Shown here piece by piece: positions 20,496-33,193 of a stretch of 64,000 nucleotides of DNA. The notes beneath the pieces were generated by a model that did no database searches, was not told where the DNA came from, and saw only the letters and a list, made by a program, of their open reading frames with translations. Each line of letters opens with the position of its first letter. Position 1 is the stretch's first letter. The translations under genes and the position numbers were made by a program. The stretch comes from Neofusicoccum parvum (Eukaryota; Ascomycota; Dothideomycetes; Botryosphaeriales; Botryosphaeriaceae): positions 1,674,001-1,738,000 of the forward strand of contig CP087210.1 of the NCBI GenBank assembly GCA_020912385.1, in the 5' to 3' direction.

Positions 20496-21939
20496 ATGGC
20501 CCGCCTGTCTCTGTCCGTCGTTGTTACGCTTCTGTCCACTTGGGCATTTGCCGCTCCCGTGGAGCTTGACAAGAGAGGTGCGGTGCCCAACCTCGTCTCC
20601 GTTGCAACTTGAGCTCACAATGGCACAGCTGTCAGTGCGGACCTTCTGGCGAAGTTCAACTTGTTCGAGCAGTATGCCGCTGCTGCGTACTGCGGGACCA
20701 ACAATGACTCGCCGGGAACGGAGGTTTCCTGCTCTTCTGGAAACTGCCCTCTGGTAGATACCGCGTCCACCAACACCACGCTGGAATTCGAGGAGTAAGT
20801 TGTGGCGGAAGCGCCTCCCAATTTCCACCTTTATCACCCCACGTATCGCTCCCCCAACGCAATCGGCTTCACACGTACCTTGTATGCTATTATTGAGTTC
20901 CTTCAAACCTCTTGCTCTTTCGGCGGGTTTGACCGAAATCTGCCCGCACCTTATCGGCGGACCTCTCTCCATTCAGTCATATTAAACGACCGTCCTCCTG
21001 CTCTTTTTGTATGCGCAAAATTTTTTGATGACGACGACCCGGAGATTTTTGAAACGTTCCTCCGACTAATCTTATTGCAGTACCACCGTGACCGACACCA
21101 CCGGCTTCGTTGCAGTGGACAAGACCAACTCCCTGATCGTGGTATCGTTCCGTGGCTCGAGGTCTATTCAGAATTGGATTGCCAATTTCGACTTTGCGAC
21201 AACCGTAAGGCACTCACTCCCGAGAGCCTCCTTGGCAGAACGCTGACTTTGGTAGGCTACTACTATCTGCTCTGGTTGCCCTGGCCATTCTGGTTTCTGG
21301 GCCTCCTGGCTGGAAGCCAAAAAGCTTGTCGTGCCGGCCGTGCAGGCGGCTCGAACCGCAAACCCAAGCTATCAGATTGTCGTTACCGGACACAGCTTGT
21401 AAGCCGCCCGGTCTTCCTCCGAATCTTTGAGGACCATCTGATTGCTAACTGAATGCAGGGGAGGTGCTGTGGCCGATTTCGCTGCTGCGGATCTCCGGAA
21501 TAGTGGATACAGTGTTGCCCTTGTGCGTCTTAAAACTATTTCTGTGATCCGCAATCGGACTTGCTGACGATCAAACAGTACACTTTCGGCGCGCCTCGCA
21601 TCGGTCCGGCTGCAATTTCTGATTACATCACCAACCAGGCTGGTGGGAACTACCGTGTGACCCATCTCAATGACCCCGTAGGCTCTTTCTTGTCGGCTGC
21701 TCTTGAAACCCATGAGACTGACTTTCTTCCAGGTGCCCCGCCTCCCAACGCTCAACATGGGTTACGTCCACATTTCTCCTGAGTACTACATCTCCTCGGC
21801 GAACAATGTTGCGGTCACTGCCAACGATATCACCGTTTATACGGGCAACTCAAACCTCAGCGGCAACGCTCAATGGGGGTTGAACGTTGATGTCAACGCG
21901 CACTTGTGGTATTTCAACGATATTTCTGCGTGCGAATGA
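20496..21939 (+). CDS. Secreted class 3 lipase (Thermomyces/Rhizomucor type)
   Basis: Seven exons: 20496-20577, 20629-20794, 21081-21204, 21256-21398, 21459-21522, 21579-21677, 21733-21939 (294 aa). The enzyme hydrolyses acylglycerols or related esters outside the cell. A signal peptide ([19 protein letters not shown]) is followed by a short propeptide ending in a Kex2-type KR. The mature part aligns throughout with the Thermomyces lipase pattern: [73 protein letters not shown] and AHLWYF. Catalytic triad Ser171, Asp225 and His283 is visible. Cysteines at the classical disulfide positions are present. Intron 2 is 286 bp, far longer than the other five (51-60 bp). Lipase versus feruloyl esterase activity cannot be decided by sequence alone. 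Confidence 0.93.
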
Positions 21940-24900
21940 GTTTTTGTTTTTACGATTTTCTCTGGGCTTGGAGTTCAAATAAGGGTATGTGGGTCAAAAG
22001 GTCGAGCCCTCGGAGAGCTTGTGTTCTGCTTCACGCATGGGCCAATTTGTGGCTGCCTCCAGGATGGAATGCTTCGGTTGTTTGAAACGGATCTTAATCA
22101 GATTCGCATAGGGTTCTCTTCGTCAAGGGAACCGAGAAAAAGAAAAACGCTTCTTCATGCACATACCTCTCTCTCTCTCTTTGTTACGATCAAGAGATCT
22201 CTGCTGACCGTCTCTGAGTGATCTTACGTTCGAAGCCAGTCGTAGATCGATATCCTTCGTTCAACTTCGAGCCACTGCAACTCATCGAAAGCGCTTCTCT
22301 GCCGAAAAACGTCGGCAAATTACACGATAACTATGCGACAGCTCACATTGATTTGAATAGACAAGGTTCATGCCGATACCATCCCTCCTGAGCCTTTCCC
22401 CAGTGGCGAAGACGCCGCTTCCATGGCAGCGGTACCGACAGTTACTACGCCGCAGCAACGCCGCACAACCATTTTTGACTCTTAAAATGCGTGTACTTCC
22501 AGCTTTGATTCCTTTGGCGCTCATTCAATTCCTCTCGCTCTCTCTCAGTCCCACCTGCCGTCCCACCACCATCGCCAAGATCAATTCCATGACCCAAACC
22601 TCGTTATTTATTACCATTAGAATTGCTGGCCGTATTGATTATGCATCTGCCTAGAGATACGAGAGACACTTAATCCCCTCCCCATCCATTTTACCGTCAC
22701 ATATCTACCCATTCTTCCGTCACTGCACCGGCTTCAAACCTGGAACGTGGGTAACCTCCTTGGACAGTGTCCTGAAAAGAGTAAGAAAGAGAGGAAAAAG
22801 AAGAGAGAGGCGGGCTATCACTCAACCGACACCCCAGCCCCACTCGAGAAACAGGTGCAGAGATTTAGCGCATCCACCAAGGCGGCCTGATCAAACCTCC
22901 CCGTCACTCTCCCACGCCAGACGAAAACCACACTTTCCCGCGCAACCCAACAGGCCAACCTCATCCGCCCCACTCCATCCAACCCTTCGTGATCGTAGTT
23001 GCCCCGAACCTTATACCACCTCTTATGCCTGCGACAACGGCCGCCACTGCCACGCCTTCGGGCCTGGCTCATCCTGCCTGACTGCGACGCTGAAAACGCG
23101 CGCTTAGTATGCACCATCCAGTGATGCTGCCGTGCGGTGACCGGCTGCACTTCGCGCTGCTGGAGAGGGATATGACCTGCCGGGTTTTGAATTTCGGGGC
23201 AGGGACGGGAATGCAGGTGGTTAAGATGAGTGGGTTGCAGCGGTGCTCATTTTGTTTGATGGAAATGGTAGTGAGAGTGATGGAGATTTGTAGGGGGATT
23301 TATGATGAGTTATGCTGTGATGTGTTTTGCTAAACGTAGGCCGGCGGCGGATGAGTTCATGGGTGCGCAGGTAGGTGGGCATGTTCAACAACGGCAGTAG
23401 GGGGAAGGAGGCTGTGACTGATGTGCTGACCAGATCTGGACAATCACCTGAGTTCAATTCAACCATCCTTGTGAGTAAGTCTCTTGTGCTGAAGAGTTCG
23501 ACGTGGGAAAGACAACTCATGTGTCTGTATGGTGGTAGGATATAGTCATTTAGTGTTGCAGCAGAATGAGATAAGAGGCACTGGTCTTCTTAGGTGTTGA
23601 AGATTCATCTGGATGCAGGATAGAAGTAAAGCAAGGCCAGATTCTTTAGGATGAACGGTTTAGCTCCCCACGGAGGGTCGAGCTCGTGATTCAGTACGTT
23701 GCGGACAGGCAGGAATCCAAACAGTATCATAACTAACAGGTTAGAGCACTCTACTAGACTTTCTTTTGCTTCCGGTGAATATTTGGAAGAGTCTCTTGAC
23801 TGTTCACGCTCTGCAAATGCTGTATAACAGGGTGAGTATCTCGCATGCAGCAACTGGTAGGAATAACTTTTGAGGCGAAGGCAATAAGGGCTAGCAACGA
23901 GGTTGGAAGCTTTCACATGCTCCTTTCATTATGACCATAGTGGCAGTGCATCGTTAATGTTCCTAATGGATCGAATAGGCACTTCAGTAGACTTCCGAAT
24001 AAGAGCGTGGTCAGACTGGAGATCAACTTTCCACATGCGGAAAAAGAGCATTGACGCCAATATTCTCGGTCGATCTCTTCTTCCCCTTTGAGGAATACAC
24101 TGAGAAGACCCTGCTGACTTGACTAAGCGTTCCTTCGAATGCCACGTTCGAGGTCAGCGACGTCGAAAACGACTGGATCCACGCCGATCAACCCGACCGC
24201 ACGGTAGCGAACCAGAGTCATCGAGCACTTCGCAATTCCAAACCCCAACTTCCTCGCCGGCAGGGTGCCAGACTGGCCCCGGAAAGCCCGTTGGCCAAGC
24301 CTCCAGACAGAACGTCCCGCCCTCTCCTCCCGCCCGCCTCTCGCCACCTCAACCCACCCTTTCCCCGAAGCAGCGGTGCTTACGCCCACGCCCGCAGCAG
24401 ACGTCAAACCCGGCCGCCACGTCGAGCCCCAAGACCTCGCCATGACTGAGCACAAATGTACGGCGGCGGCGCCTGCACGCCCTGCCAGCGTCGTCGGCCG
24501 CGGCTCCGGTGGGCCGCTGGCCTGGCCGGCCTCGCGGTAGCCGGCAAGGCTGCCGAGCCGGGGGCCCCCCTATGCGAAGGACTGGTCGAGTTTCCCGGCT
24601 TGGAAGCCATGCAGCATCGGCTCATCGCCATCTCCACCGCAACGTGGCCCGCGGCTGGCTACGTTGGTGAGTTTAATTTGCTTTTGGAGCCCGACGGTCT
24701 GGAGTGATATTTCGTTTTTCCTGTTTATCTTCATTTTACATTTTTTCAGGGGAGGAGCGGGGGGGCCAATTGGGAGCATTGGCGATATACCGTAGGGCTG
24801 GGTGTAACCGAAGGTGGGATGTGGGTGCGGATGGCAATTGTGCCTCTGTGCTCTTTTCTTTTTCCTGGTCGGATGCATAAAGCCTGCTTCCGACAGGAAT

Positions 24901-26103
24901 GCAGTTGCATTGCATACGTGCGCCTTCACACGCCCCCGGCAAAGAAAAAAAAAAGCCACCTCGGCATCGAGCGATTGGGGATGGGAGGGGGGGAGCGAGC
25001 AGAAATATCCGGGGAATGAACGGGATTTGGGGGCCGCGCCGCTCTGCAGCTGCAACGGCGGGAGAGCGCTTCACGCGGCTCTCGGATAGGGCAGGACGAT
25101 CGCACGCAGCAGGGCGGGTCTTTTTGACGCTTGGCTTACACACACACACGCCTCCTCGTGTGTGATAGTTTGCGGACGCATTGCATGGTGCATTATCGGG
25201 GGCTGTCGACCTGGTGCCTTGGTGATGCGCATTCTCGCATTCTCGCATTCTCGCGAGCTTCAGGGGCTGGAAAGCCGGGCAGCTGCGTGTTTTCCTGGCG
25301 CGCGTGCGGAAGCAGCTGGCAAAGCCGCGCATGCAGATGCAGCATGATTTGTGAGTACACCACCCCTCCCTCGCGAGCGCGGGCGGCGTGCGGAGATACG
25401 AACCTCTGTGTTTTTATCACCCCGCATGACAAAGGGTGTCGTGGCACTCGTTTCGCCCGCGTAGCCAACGCTTGTTTTTTTCTTTTTCCCAGCCCCGTGG
25501 TTGGGGCGCAGGAGCCGGTTGATGCGGAGTGAGAGCCGAGGCTGGGCACGCCGGACGAGGGCCGGCGAGACAGGAGTGTGGCGGCACTCCCGAGGCCGAT
25601 GTTGTGGGGGGGGGGGGGGGGTTCGAGCGATGGTGGAAGAGGAGGGCACGGCGCTGGGAGGCGTGATAGGCACGGAGCGCCACGGCTTCGTCTATTTTGT
25701 GCCCAACCGCGAGACCTGGTTGTCGGGATGCGTGCGCGTGTCTCCTTCCGCCGCCGGGCGAATCACGCGATCGCGCGTGCTCAATTAGACTTTCCGCCGA
25801 CGCGTTGACACCCCTCTCCCGCAATAAAGCGCAAACTCACCAAAGCTCTTAACTGTTGCGCTGTCAAGGGCAACACGGCTTCACCGAGATTGGAAGCAAT
25901 ATCGATACCGGCTGTTCTTGGTGGCGAACGCCCGCCAGCAGGGCAGGGTGGTCTAAGAGACTCGCTCAAACGAATGAAAGATAAGGGCCCTGAAAGATCA
26001 GGTTACAAGAGGGTATCAAGCGCAGAAAAAAGGCCCGCCAGTGTGCCTGTGTATACTTTCTCCATTTCCTTATGTGTTCACTCCCGACGTCACCATTACC
26101 TAT
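21940..26103. other. 4.2-kb gene-free region
   Basis: No open frame on either strand shows a domain, a signal peptide or splice-linked motifs. Small features are CT-rich tracts near 22165-22190, a CA run near 25139-25151, three copies of gcattctc at about 25228-25252, and an uninterrupted run of 16 G at 25606-25621. The GC-rich frames at 24119-24540 and 24570-25332 look non-coding. Confidence 0.45.
25606..25621 (+). repeat. G16 homopolymer
   Basis: Sixteen consecutive G residues on the plus strand, unique in the window. Confidence 0.9.
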
Positions 26104-27540
26104 TTAACCAGGCTTCCGAGCGTATACAACGCGGCTAGCTTCAGTCAGTCCAATCTTGCACGGGAGGGAGACGAGGGTGACGCACACGTCGTGCCAAGCT
26201 TTGATGTCTCTCGACTTCAAGCCTCCTAAGAGCTGGGCTCGATAGTTCTGGACTTCTTCGTAGGACCACTGCAACGGCAAACCCGGTTCAGTCAGCCAAT
26301 CAGCCCAGGCCAGCGTCGTCTCGGCATTACGCGTGGTTCGTATCTTCAAACTCACCCCATGCACCCTTGTCAGCAGCGCCATCACCCAACCTTCCATTCC
26401 GTCCTCCCAGTTCTTCAGATTCCAGCGGCCAAGCTCTCGAAGGTGCTCGTCGTCGGACCAAGGACCGATGGGCCAGATGTAATGCTTCCGCACGATGTCC
26501 ACGAAGCCTGCGGGCGGTCAGCCTGAAGCAAAATAGATTGCAGCGTTTCCCAATTTAGGTCCCTGAGCGCGTGTTTAACGGCTCCGGAGAAGCTTCGAAA
26601 AGCCGCAAAAAGGCAAACGCGACACCTACCCGCTCGCTCAATGAGCACGTCCATGTGGCTGGAAATCTCGAACGTCTTGCCCATGCGTTCGCCCGCATCG
26701 ACAAGCAGCGGTCCGAAGCTCTTGATGATGTCGTCGTTGGGGGTTTCGGCGGGATCGGTGTGGATGGAGATGCCGAACTCCAGCTGTTCGATGTACCCAT
26801 TCGGCCGGAGGTGTCTTACGGTAGCACAAAAGGATCAGTAAGAGCGTTGCCAAGAGCGAAAAAGCAATCTACTCGAATCGAAATGCTTTTGAGAAATTCT
26901 CCGAAGCACCCAAATGCGGCAAAAGAAACGTCGTCTGCATACTTCATGCATTCTTGATAGAACTTTGGCCAGCTGCCCACGCTTCCCGCCAAGCCGCGGA
27001 CGTGGATGAGGTCGAAGCTGTTTTCCGGATACGTCCACTCGCTGCAGCAGTCGTCGATCTCGAAGCGCACGTTCGGCGGCGCGTACGGCACTTGGGTCGG
27101 CGACAAGTCTGTGCCCACGACCTCGCACGAGGGATACCGGTCCCCCATGTCGACGGCCCACAGGCCGGTGCCGGTGCCGATGTCCAGCACCCTCTGCGGG
27201 TCCTGCAAGGGCGCGAGGAAGAGCGCGTCGTTGAGGGTGAGGAGCCACACGTGATGTCTTTCCCGATCGGGCAAATGTCAGTGGATTTCGGTCGGGCCGG
27301 GGCTCCGTCAGACGCACTCTATGCTGCCGACCTTGGCCTGCCGGTCGTCGTTCGGCTGGTAGTATGCTCCATCTCCTAAACGCGGTCCGTCAGAAGCAGC
27401 CCCGTGCACCCCTGCTCAGCGCCGATTCCGCCCGCTGGCCTGCGAGATAAGGGAGACTCACGGTATGCGTGGTATCTCCTCCCGTTTTCATAGCGGTACG
27501 TGGTTATGCTCGACGCCACAGTCCGGACCCTCTGGCTGCA
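26104..27540 (-). CDS. LaeA-like SAM-dependent methyltransferase; 5' end unresolved
   Basis: Exons on the minus strand: about 27540-27462 (partial), 27375-27318, 27257-26943, 26814-26630 and 26507-26104. Joined, they give RYENGRRYHAYRDGAYYQPN, a family hallmark, then LTLNDALFLAPL and the SAM-binding motif VLDIGTGTGLWAVDMG. Later motifs are VVGTDLSP, FDLIHVRGL, HLRPNGYIEQLEFG and PIGPWSDD. This is the TAM/LaeA-like group, which includes regulators of secondary metabolism and many metabolite methyltransferases; the target is unknown. No in-frame ATG exists after a TAA at 27543-27541. An ATG-led frame (MTRSAGVSAEQQTD) runs into the gene one frame off, so there is either an unseen 5' intron, a sequence error or a frameshift. 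No biosynthetic cluster lies nearby. Confidence 0.85.
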
Positions 27541-29612
27541 TTAGCTTCCTGCTCGAAAGTCTGCCTCGAGCCCCTGGCGTCGGTCTGCTGCTCCGCTGAC
27601 ACGCCCGCGCTGCGCGTCATTTGCCCCTTTCCGCAGCTCTTCTGGGGCGGCCAGCAGGGCCAATAGCGCGGGATCCAGGCTGCCAGTGGAGGAGAGGGGA
27701 TCTGCTCACGAGGTGAAGGTGCGGTTGTCCTCATGATCAGCTGGATCTTCCGGGAGGTCGCCCTTAGCGCAGCCGTCAGCCAAGCCTAGCGAAACGAACG
27801 ATTCATGGCCGCTGGTGAACACCTGGGCTGCACTGCCCCCGAGGCCGCTGGGGCGGCGGCCCGGGGACACCCAGACGGCGCGCGCATTGCAGCGGCAGAT
27901 GACTGGCAGCAAGGGGAACGGACGGGGGGAGAGCCTCACTAGTACGTCGTCGGGATGGTGCGAAGTCATGTCCCGCGGCCTGGTGATCTGCTGGCGCTGG
28001 AGCGCTGGGCCGCCAGGACGGGAGGACGGGTCTGCTGCCTCGATCTGATCTGCTGCTGGATCGGGGGCACGAGAGGCGCGTCGCCGTGGTACCGGCGCGG
28101 TGGTGGAGCGAGGGATGTGCTCTGACTCTGTGCGAGAGCGATGGCTTGGGGTGGCCCTGCGGCGGGCACGTGAGCGCGGTGCGGGAGCGCGAGGGTCCAA
28201 GGGTTCAATCGGAGCGCGGCCGGCGTGCAGCTGGCTGGGGAGAGGGATGCTGCTCGGGACGACGCGAGGAGCGACTTGGAGCAGCGCGCGAGTGCCTGGC
28301 GCGGCGGGGGCCCGGGAGCCTGAGCCTGCGCCTGCGCCCGCGCCCGCGGCCTCGCCCACCCTGTGCGTCGGCCATGAGCCCGCGCAGCGAGGCGGTGGAT
28401 AGCGTTTCACGAACAAGTGCTTGCGGTGCTTGCGGTGCGCTGCGACTGCTTCCAGGTGACAGGTCCCAAACCGCGCGCGGCGGCCACGATCTCCGTCCGC
28501 GGCCGGCGGCTGCTGCCAACGCCAGACGCCCTCCCCCAAGCTTTACCGCGCGGGCGGGTCGCAGCTGGTGAGGAGCGTGCCTTGGAGCCCCGGCTCTCCG
28601 GTTGCTGGGAGCCGCGCTGCACGCGGGGCCCTGGGCCTCAGGGCCGACGGGGGCCTGCCCTGCCGGCGATTGACTCCTGGCTGACCGGTCGCAATCGTCA
28701 AACGCGGGCTGTGTGGCGATGCCGACAGCGCAGCGGCCAGATCGATCACGTCTCCTGCGCCCTGCGATCATGGCGCCGTGTGCCGCCACTGCCGCTGGAT
28801 TGCGGAATGTGAGACATGCGCTTCTCCGCCCAGCACTCCACGCGAAGGGCTGGCCGCGCCGGGTGGAACTCGCTGCTGCCCGCCGACGCGCTGTGCGCCT
28901 CCCGATCTGCACACTGTCACCATCAAACACAGCCGCCAGCGCTACACCGCATCCCCGCCCGATCAGACTCCGCGCCGCCGGATGCTGCAGCCGCCTGGCT
29001 GGTGCGGAGCTGCGCCCGGCATTTGCAGCTTTGGCATGTCGTCCCAGGACGGTGACGGAGCTCTGCGCCCGGGTGAATGCGCACCTGTCTTCGCGCTAGC
29101 CGCCGCCTGCAGCATCCACCTGTAGCCGCGGAAGCAGCGGGTGTAGCATCCAAACGCCCGCGCCGATCACAGTTTCTAGCAATTCAGAGCCTAATTTTGC
29201 TTCCCGACCATACACCTTTTGACTTTTTTGCCCACACTCGCGTGACACAAGCTATATGTACATGCATTCGGCCGCAGCCCCGCGCAGGCACCGCGCCCCG
29301 ATCCTGTAACACAAAATCCCAATTTCCATGCCTACCATGACGCAGACTAGATACCCAGAGCCTCCAGCGCCGTGGAAGGTAATGCCGAACAGATCGTATT
29401 TTAGCCCCCCATACAAGCAGAGTGATAAGACAGGAGAGCAGCGAAGAACAAGAACCCCAGAAACAACCAAAAAAAAAAAAGGAAAGTCATGAGCTCGTCC
29501 CGCGTAGGTTATTAAGGACACTCAGCCAACTCCAACGCCTGACTCCCTGCGGTTCGATGCCTCCTCCCGAAATCTCTACGTATAGTCTTGCGGTGCACAT
29601 GTGATGTCGACC
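27541..29612. other. GC-rich intergenic region, methyltransferase / HMT1
   Basis: About 2.1 kb. The 277-aa and 241-aa minus frames (27706-28539 and 28205-28930) are Arg/Ala/Pro-rich, overlap opposite-strand frames of similar quality and lack motifs. It would contain the promoter and missing 5' exon of the methyltransferase and the 3' UTR of HMT1. An A11 tract lies near 29470. Confidence 0.45.
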
Positions 29613-32604
29613 CTATTTGGTTTCCGTTTTCCCGTCCCCTTTGTCCGCCGTCGGGGCCGGTTCGTTTTGTTGCGACTTGGCTTTCTCACGTTCGTCCTCG
29701 CTCTGGCTGGCGCTACCCTCTCCCTCGGTAACAATCCCATCCTTCGACTCTCGTCTTAGCCGATCCGCCTTGTCTTTCAGCACTCGTGCCTCTTCCGCCG
29801 CTCTCTGCGCCCGCACCTGCTTCTTCCACATGCCGGCATATCTGCCCTTCTTTACCAGCAGCTCTTCATGTGTGCCCTTCTCCGCCACTCGGCCCTCGTG
29901 CAGCACCAGGATCTGGTCTGCTCTTGTGATCGTGCTAAGACGGTGTGCAATGACCAGCATTGTCCGTCCTTGTCCCAAAGTGGTCAAGGCTTCCTGGATG
30001 TGCTGTTCCGTCTCCGTATCCAGCGCGGCTGTGGCTTCGTCTAGCATGATGATGCGCGGATTCTTCAGGATTGTACGCGCAATCGCCACACGCTGCTTCT
30101 CGCCACCGGAGAGGCGGAGGCCGCGCTCGCCGACTTTGGTGTTGTAGCCGTCCGGGAAGGTGAGGATCTTGTCGTGGATGCTGGCTGCGCGGCATGCGTT
30201 GTGCACGTCTTCGTCCGTTGCACTAGGGTTCGCGTATTTCAGGTTGTACATAAGCGTCTCGTTGAACAGCACCGTGTCCTGTGGCACCACACCAATGTGC
30301 CTCCGGAGCGAATCGATGCTGATGTCCTCAACATCGTGACCATCGACCTGGATGCTACCACCCTGGATGTTGTAGAAGCGGAAGAGCAGGCGAAACACTG
30401 TAGACTTGCCACCGCCGGATTCGCCAACGAAAGCTGTCGTGGTCCCTGGCTTGCAGTGGAAGTCCAGACCTTGCAGCGCCGGCTTGCGCTCGTCATACGC
30501 GAACCTGACATCGTTGAAGCGAATGTCACCCTCGCAGGTGCGAAGGCTCCCGACATCTGGCCTGTCAATGACAGTGGGCTGTTCCTTGAACAACTCGAGC
30601 ATACGCTCCGAGTTGATCATTGCCGATTGGATCATGCGGTAAAACGTGCCGAAAAAGTTGAGGGGCTGCTGCAATTGCGCCATGTACGTAAGAAGCGTGA
30701 CAAAGTGGCCTACCTTGCTCTGGCCAGTCGTCACTTCGTACGCAGCGATGAAGCAAGCCACCATCAGGCCAAGCATGAACACCATGTTTTGCGTAATGTT
30801 CATCAGGTTCAAGGAGAACAGAACCCTGTACTCGGCTGTCTGGTACTTGTTGACTGCCTCCCGGTAGCGATTGAACTCATAAGCTTCCGCGTTAAAATAT
30901 TTGACCGTCTCATATGACACCATTGAATCGTTTCTTGACAGAGTCAGTGACTGTAATTGAAAAGTGTGAAATCCCACTTACTTGACGGCATCCTCTTCTC
31001 TATCTGCGTTCACCATCTGGCGTCTGATCTCGGCACGCCACTGGGCCATGCGGATCGTGAGGTAGACATACCAGAAGGTGACAACAGCTACCACGAGAGC
31101 GTAGTAGGCGTCAAACACAATGAGGAAGAATGCTATGGCAACACACAGGTCGACCAGCATTGGGACGACCTGGAAAGTCACCTGCTCCAGGAAGGTGTTG
31201 ATGGAGCTACCCTTGCCAAGAGCCGAGAGAACCTCTCCAGTTTTCTTGCCGAGATGAAAATCCAAGCTCAGGCCATGGACATGCTCGAACGCGGCAACGG
31301 AAAGCTCACGATAGGAATACTGACCGACGGGGATCCACAGCGTCGATCGTGTAGCGCCGAGCAGGCCGTTGCTCCCTTGCAGGAGCCGGTAAACAATGTA
31401 GAGGCAAATGGATCCCCACGGCATGGTGATGGGGCCCTCGTCGCCAGAAAGTTGGTTGGTGATTTTTCCTACCTGATAGGGCACCAGAACGTTGACGATC
31501 CGCTGGAGCACAACGATCAAAAAGCAGATGATGACCATGATCTGCAACTTGCGGTCCTTGGACGGCCAGAGGTAAGGAAAGAAAACGGAGTAGCCCTTGA
31601 GGTACTCCCACCAGCTTCTCGAGGGAATGTTGTCCGGTCGGCTCCAGCCAGCAGGAGCTCCCTCGGTGTGCTTGTGCTTGCCGCCGGTTGGCGCAGAGCC
31701 ATAGTGTGTGGTGCCATTGGCACTGCCGTTCTCCGCGTTGTGTGCGGCCAGAAGCCCGGTCGTCTCGCTCGGCCCGTCGGCGTCGGAAGGCGTGCCCTTG
31801 TTGCGGCGGGACACGAAGATGAAGTAGAAGCCGATCAACGCGCCAAGCAAGATGATGCGCAGAAGATCGACGCAAACTTCAGTCACCTCCCACTCGGTCA
31901 TGTTGTACCTGAGCTGCCCGCGGCCGCCATTTCCGCTGCGTGGCTCGCGGTGCTTGTGGGTGTAGAGGGTGAGCGACGCGGCCAGCAGCGCAAGCTCGAG
32001 GAGCAGGGCAACGATCCAGGTGGCCTGATGCACATAGTTCGGGGCGGGCTTGGTGTCGATGATGGAGATGATAAAGAGGATGTAGACGAAGAACGAGCCG
32101 ACGAGATAGATCTAGGCGCAAGAAGAAGGGTTAGCCAGGTGTTCGTGTTCCTGTTCGTTCAGGCGTCCCGCCCGTTCTTACCACGACGGACTGGCCGCAC
32201 CACCACTGCTCGCTGCGGCTGTAGAGAGCGTGCACGACAATGTTGATGGCGTTGGCCACGAACGTGAGAGCGGCAAGCACGGAGAGCCACTCGAAGAGCA
32301 GCTTGCGGGCGCGCGGCAGGTCGTCGGCCTGCGGGTCCTTCTTTGGCGGCGTGCGTGGAGGGGTGCGCTTGGGCAGAGGCTTGCCTCCCGGGCCGGTGGG
32401 CGTGGAGCTGTCGACGTAGTCGAGGCCATTACGATTACGATTAGAGGACGACGAGGCGGCGACGGTGCGGACGGTGAAGGCTGCGAGGAAGAACAGCAGC
32501 AGCACAATGGGCGAGGCGTAGTGCAGGTAGAGCAGCACGGCGCGCGTGGTGGAGTTCGAGACCAGCGGCTCGACTTGGGCGGGCGGCGTGGAGTGTTGGG
32601 GCAT
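29613..32604 (-). CDS. HMT1: Hmt1-type vacuolar ABC transporter (half-size, ABCB)
   Basis: Exons on the minus strand: 32604-32182, 32111-30982 and 30933-29613, with introns of 70 and 48 bp (957 aa). Hmt1 proteins move glutathione or phytochelatin conjugates of heavy metals into the vacuole. An N-terminal extension of several hydrophobic segments (VLLYLHYASPIVLLLFFLAA onward) matches the extra TMD0 that separates Hmt1 from mitochondrial Atm1. The six-helix domain follows, then one nucleotide-binding domain with Walker A GESGGGKS (688-695), signature LSGGEKQ (792-798), Walker B IIMLDEA (812-818) and the H-loop in VIAHRLST. The C-terminus is a charged tail. VSYETVKYFNAE is a strong Atm1/Hmt1 signature. 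It shares a 589-bp divergent promoter with RTC1. Confidence 0.95.
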
Positions 32605-33193
32605 GGCGGATGGATGGCGAGAAAGAGAGCGGGCGGTGGTGGAGAAAAAGGGAGCCGTCAGGCAAGCATGACAGCGACTCGGGCGGGAGCCGCTCGTGTG
32701 AATGTTGGCTGCCGTGTGGCGGTTTTGTGGAGTATTCGGGAGCTTTAGAGTGAGAGGACAATCGCCGCGCCAGGGCCAGGGCGGCGCGCTGCAGGCTTCT
32801 AGCCCGCCACAGATCCGTCCGGTGGACAGGCCGCACGGGCGCACACCCATGCCTTGTGCCATGCCTCGCCTTGACAGACGATACCGCTTCCACGCTAGTA
32901 CAGGGCCGGCCAGCTGATGCATCACAGGCCAGAGGCGCGCGCCCGCCCTGCAAGTGAATCAACACCACGCAAAATGTCACACGCGCCCCCGCGAGTCGGA
33001 GGCCGATCCAGCGCAAGCTGACTGCCGGGGCTGCGCGCCTGCATTCGGTCCGCCTTCCACGCCGCGCCCGCGCGCTCACCGCAACGCGGCCGGTATGCTC
33101 AGCCTGGATGCAGGAACACGTTGACCTCCAGCGTCCCCTCGGCCCCTCTGCTGCCCTCCACGGCTGCGAGCGCGTCTCCGCGCGCACGCCATC
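32605..33193. promoter_or_regulatory. Shared divergent promoter, HMT1 / RTC1
   Basis: 589 bp between the two start codons, facing away from each other. It must contain both promoters. No clear TATA box on either side. Confidence 0.6.

Noticed and set aside
27706..28930. 277-aa and 241-aa minus-strand frames
   Set aside because: Arg/Ala/Pro-rich, overlapping opposite frames, no motifs; explained by high GC content.
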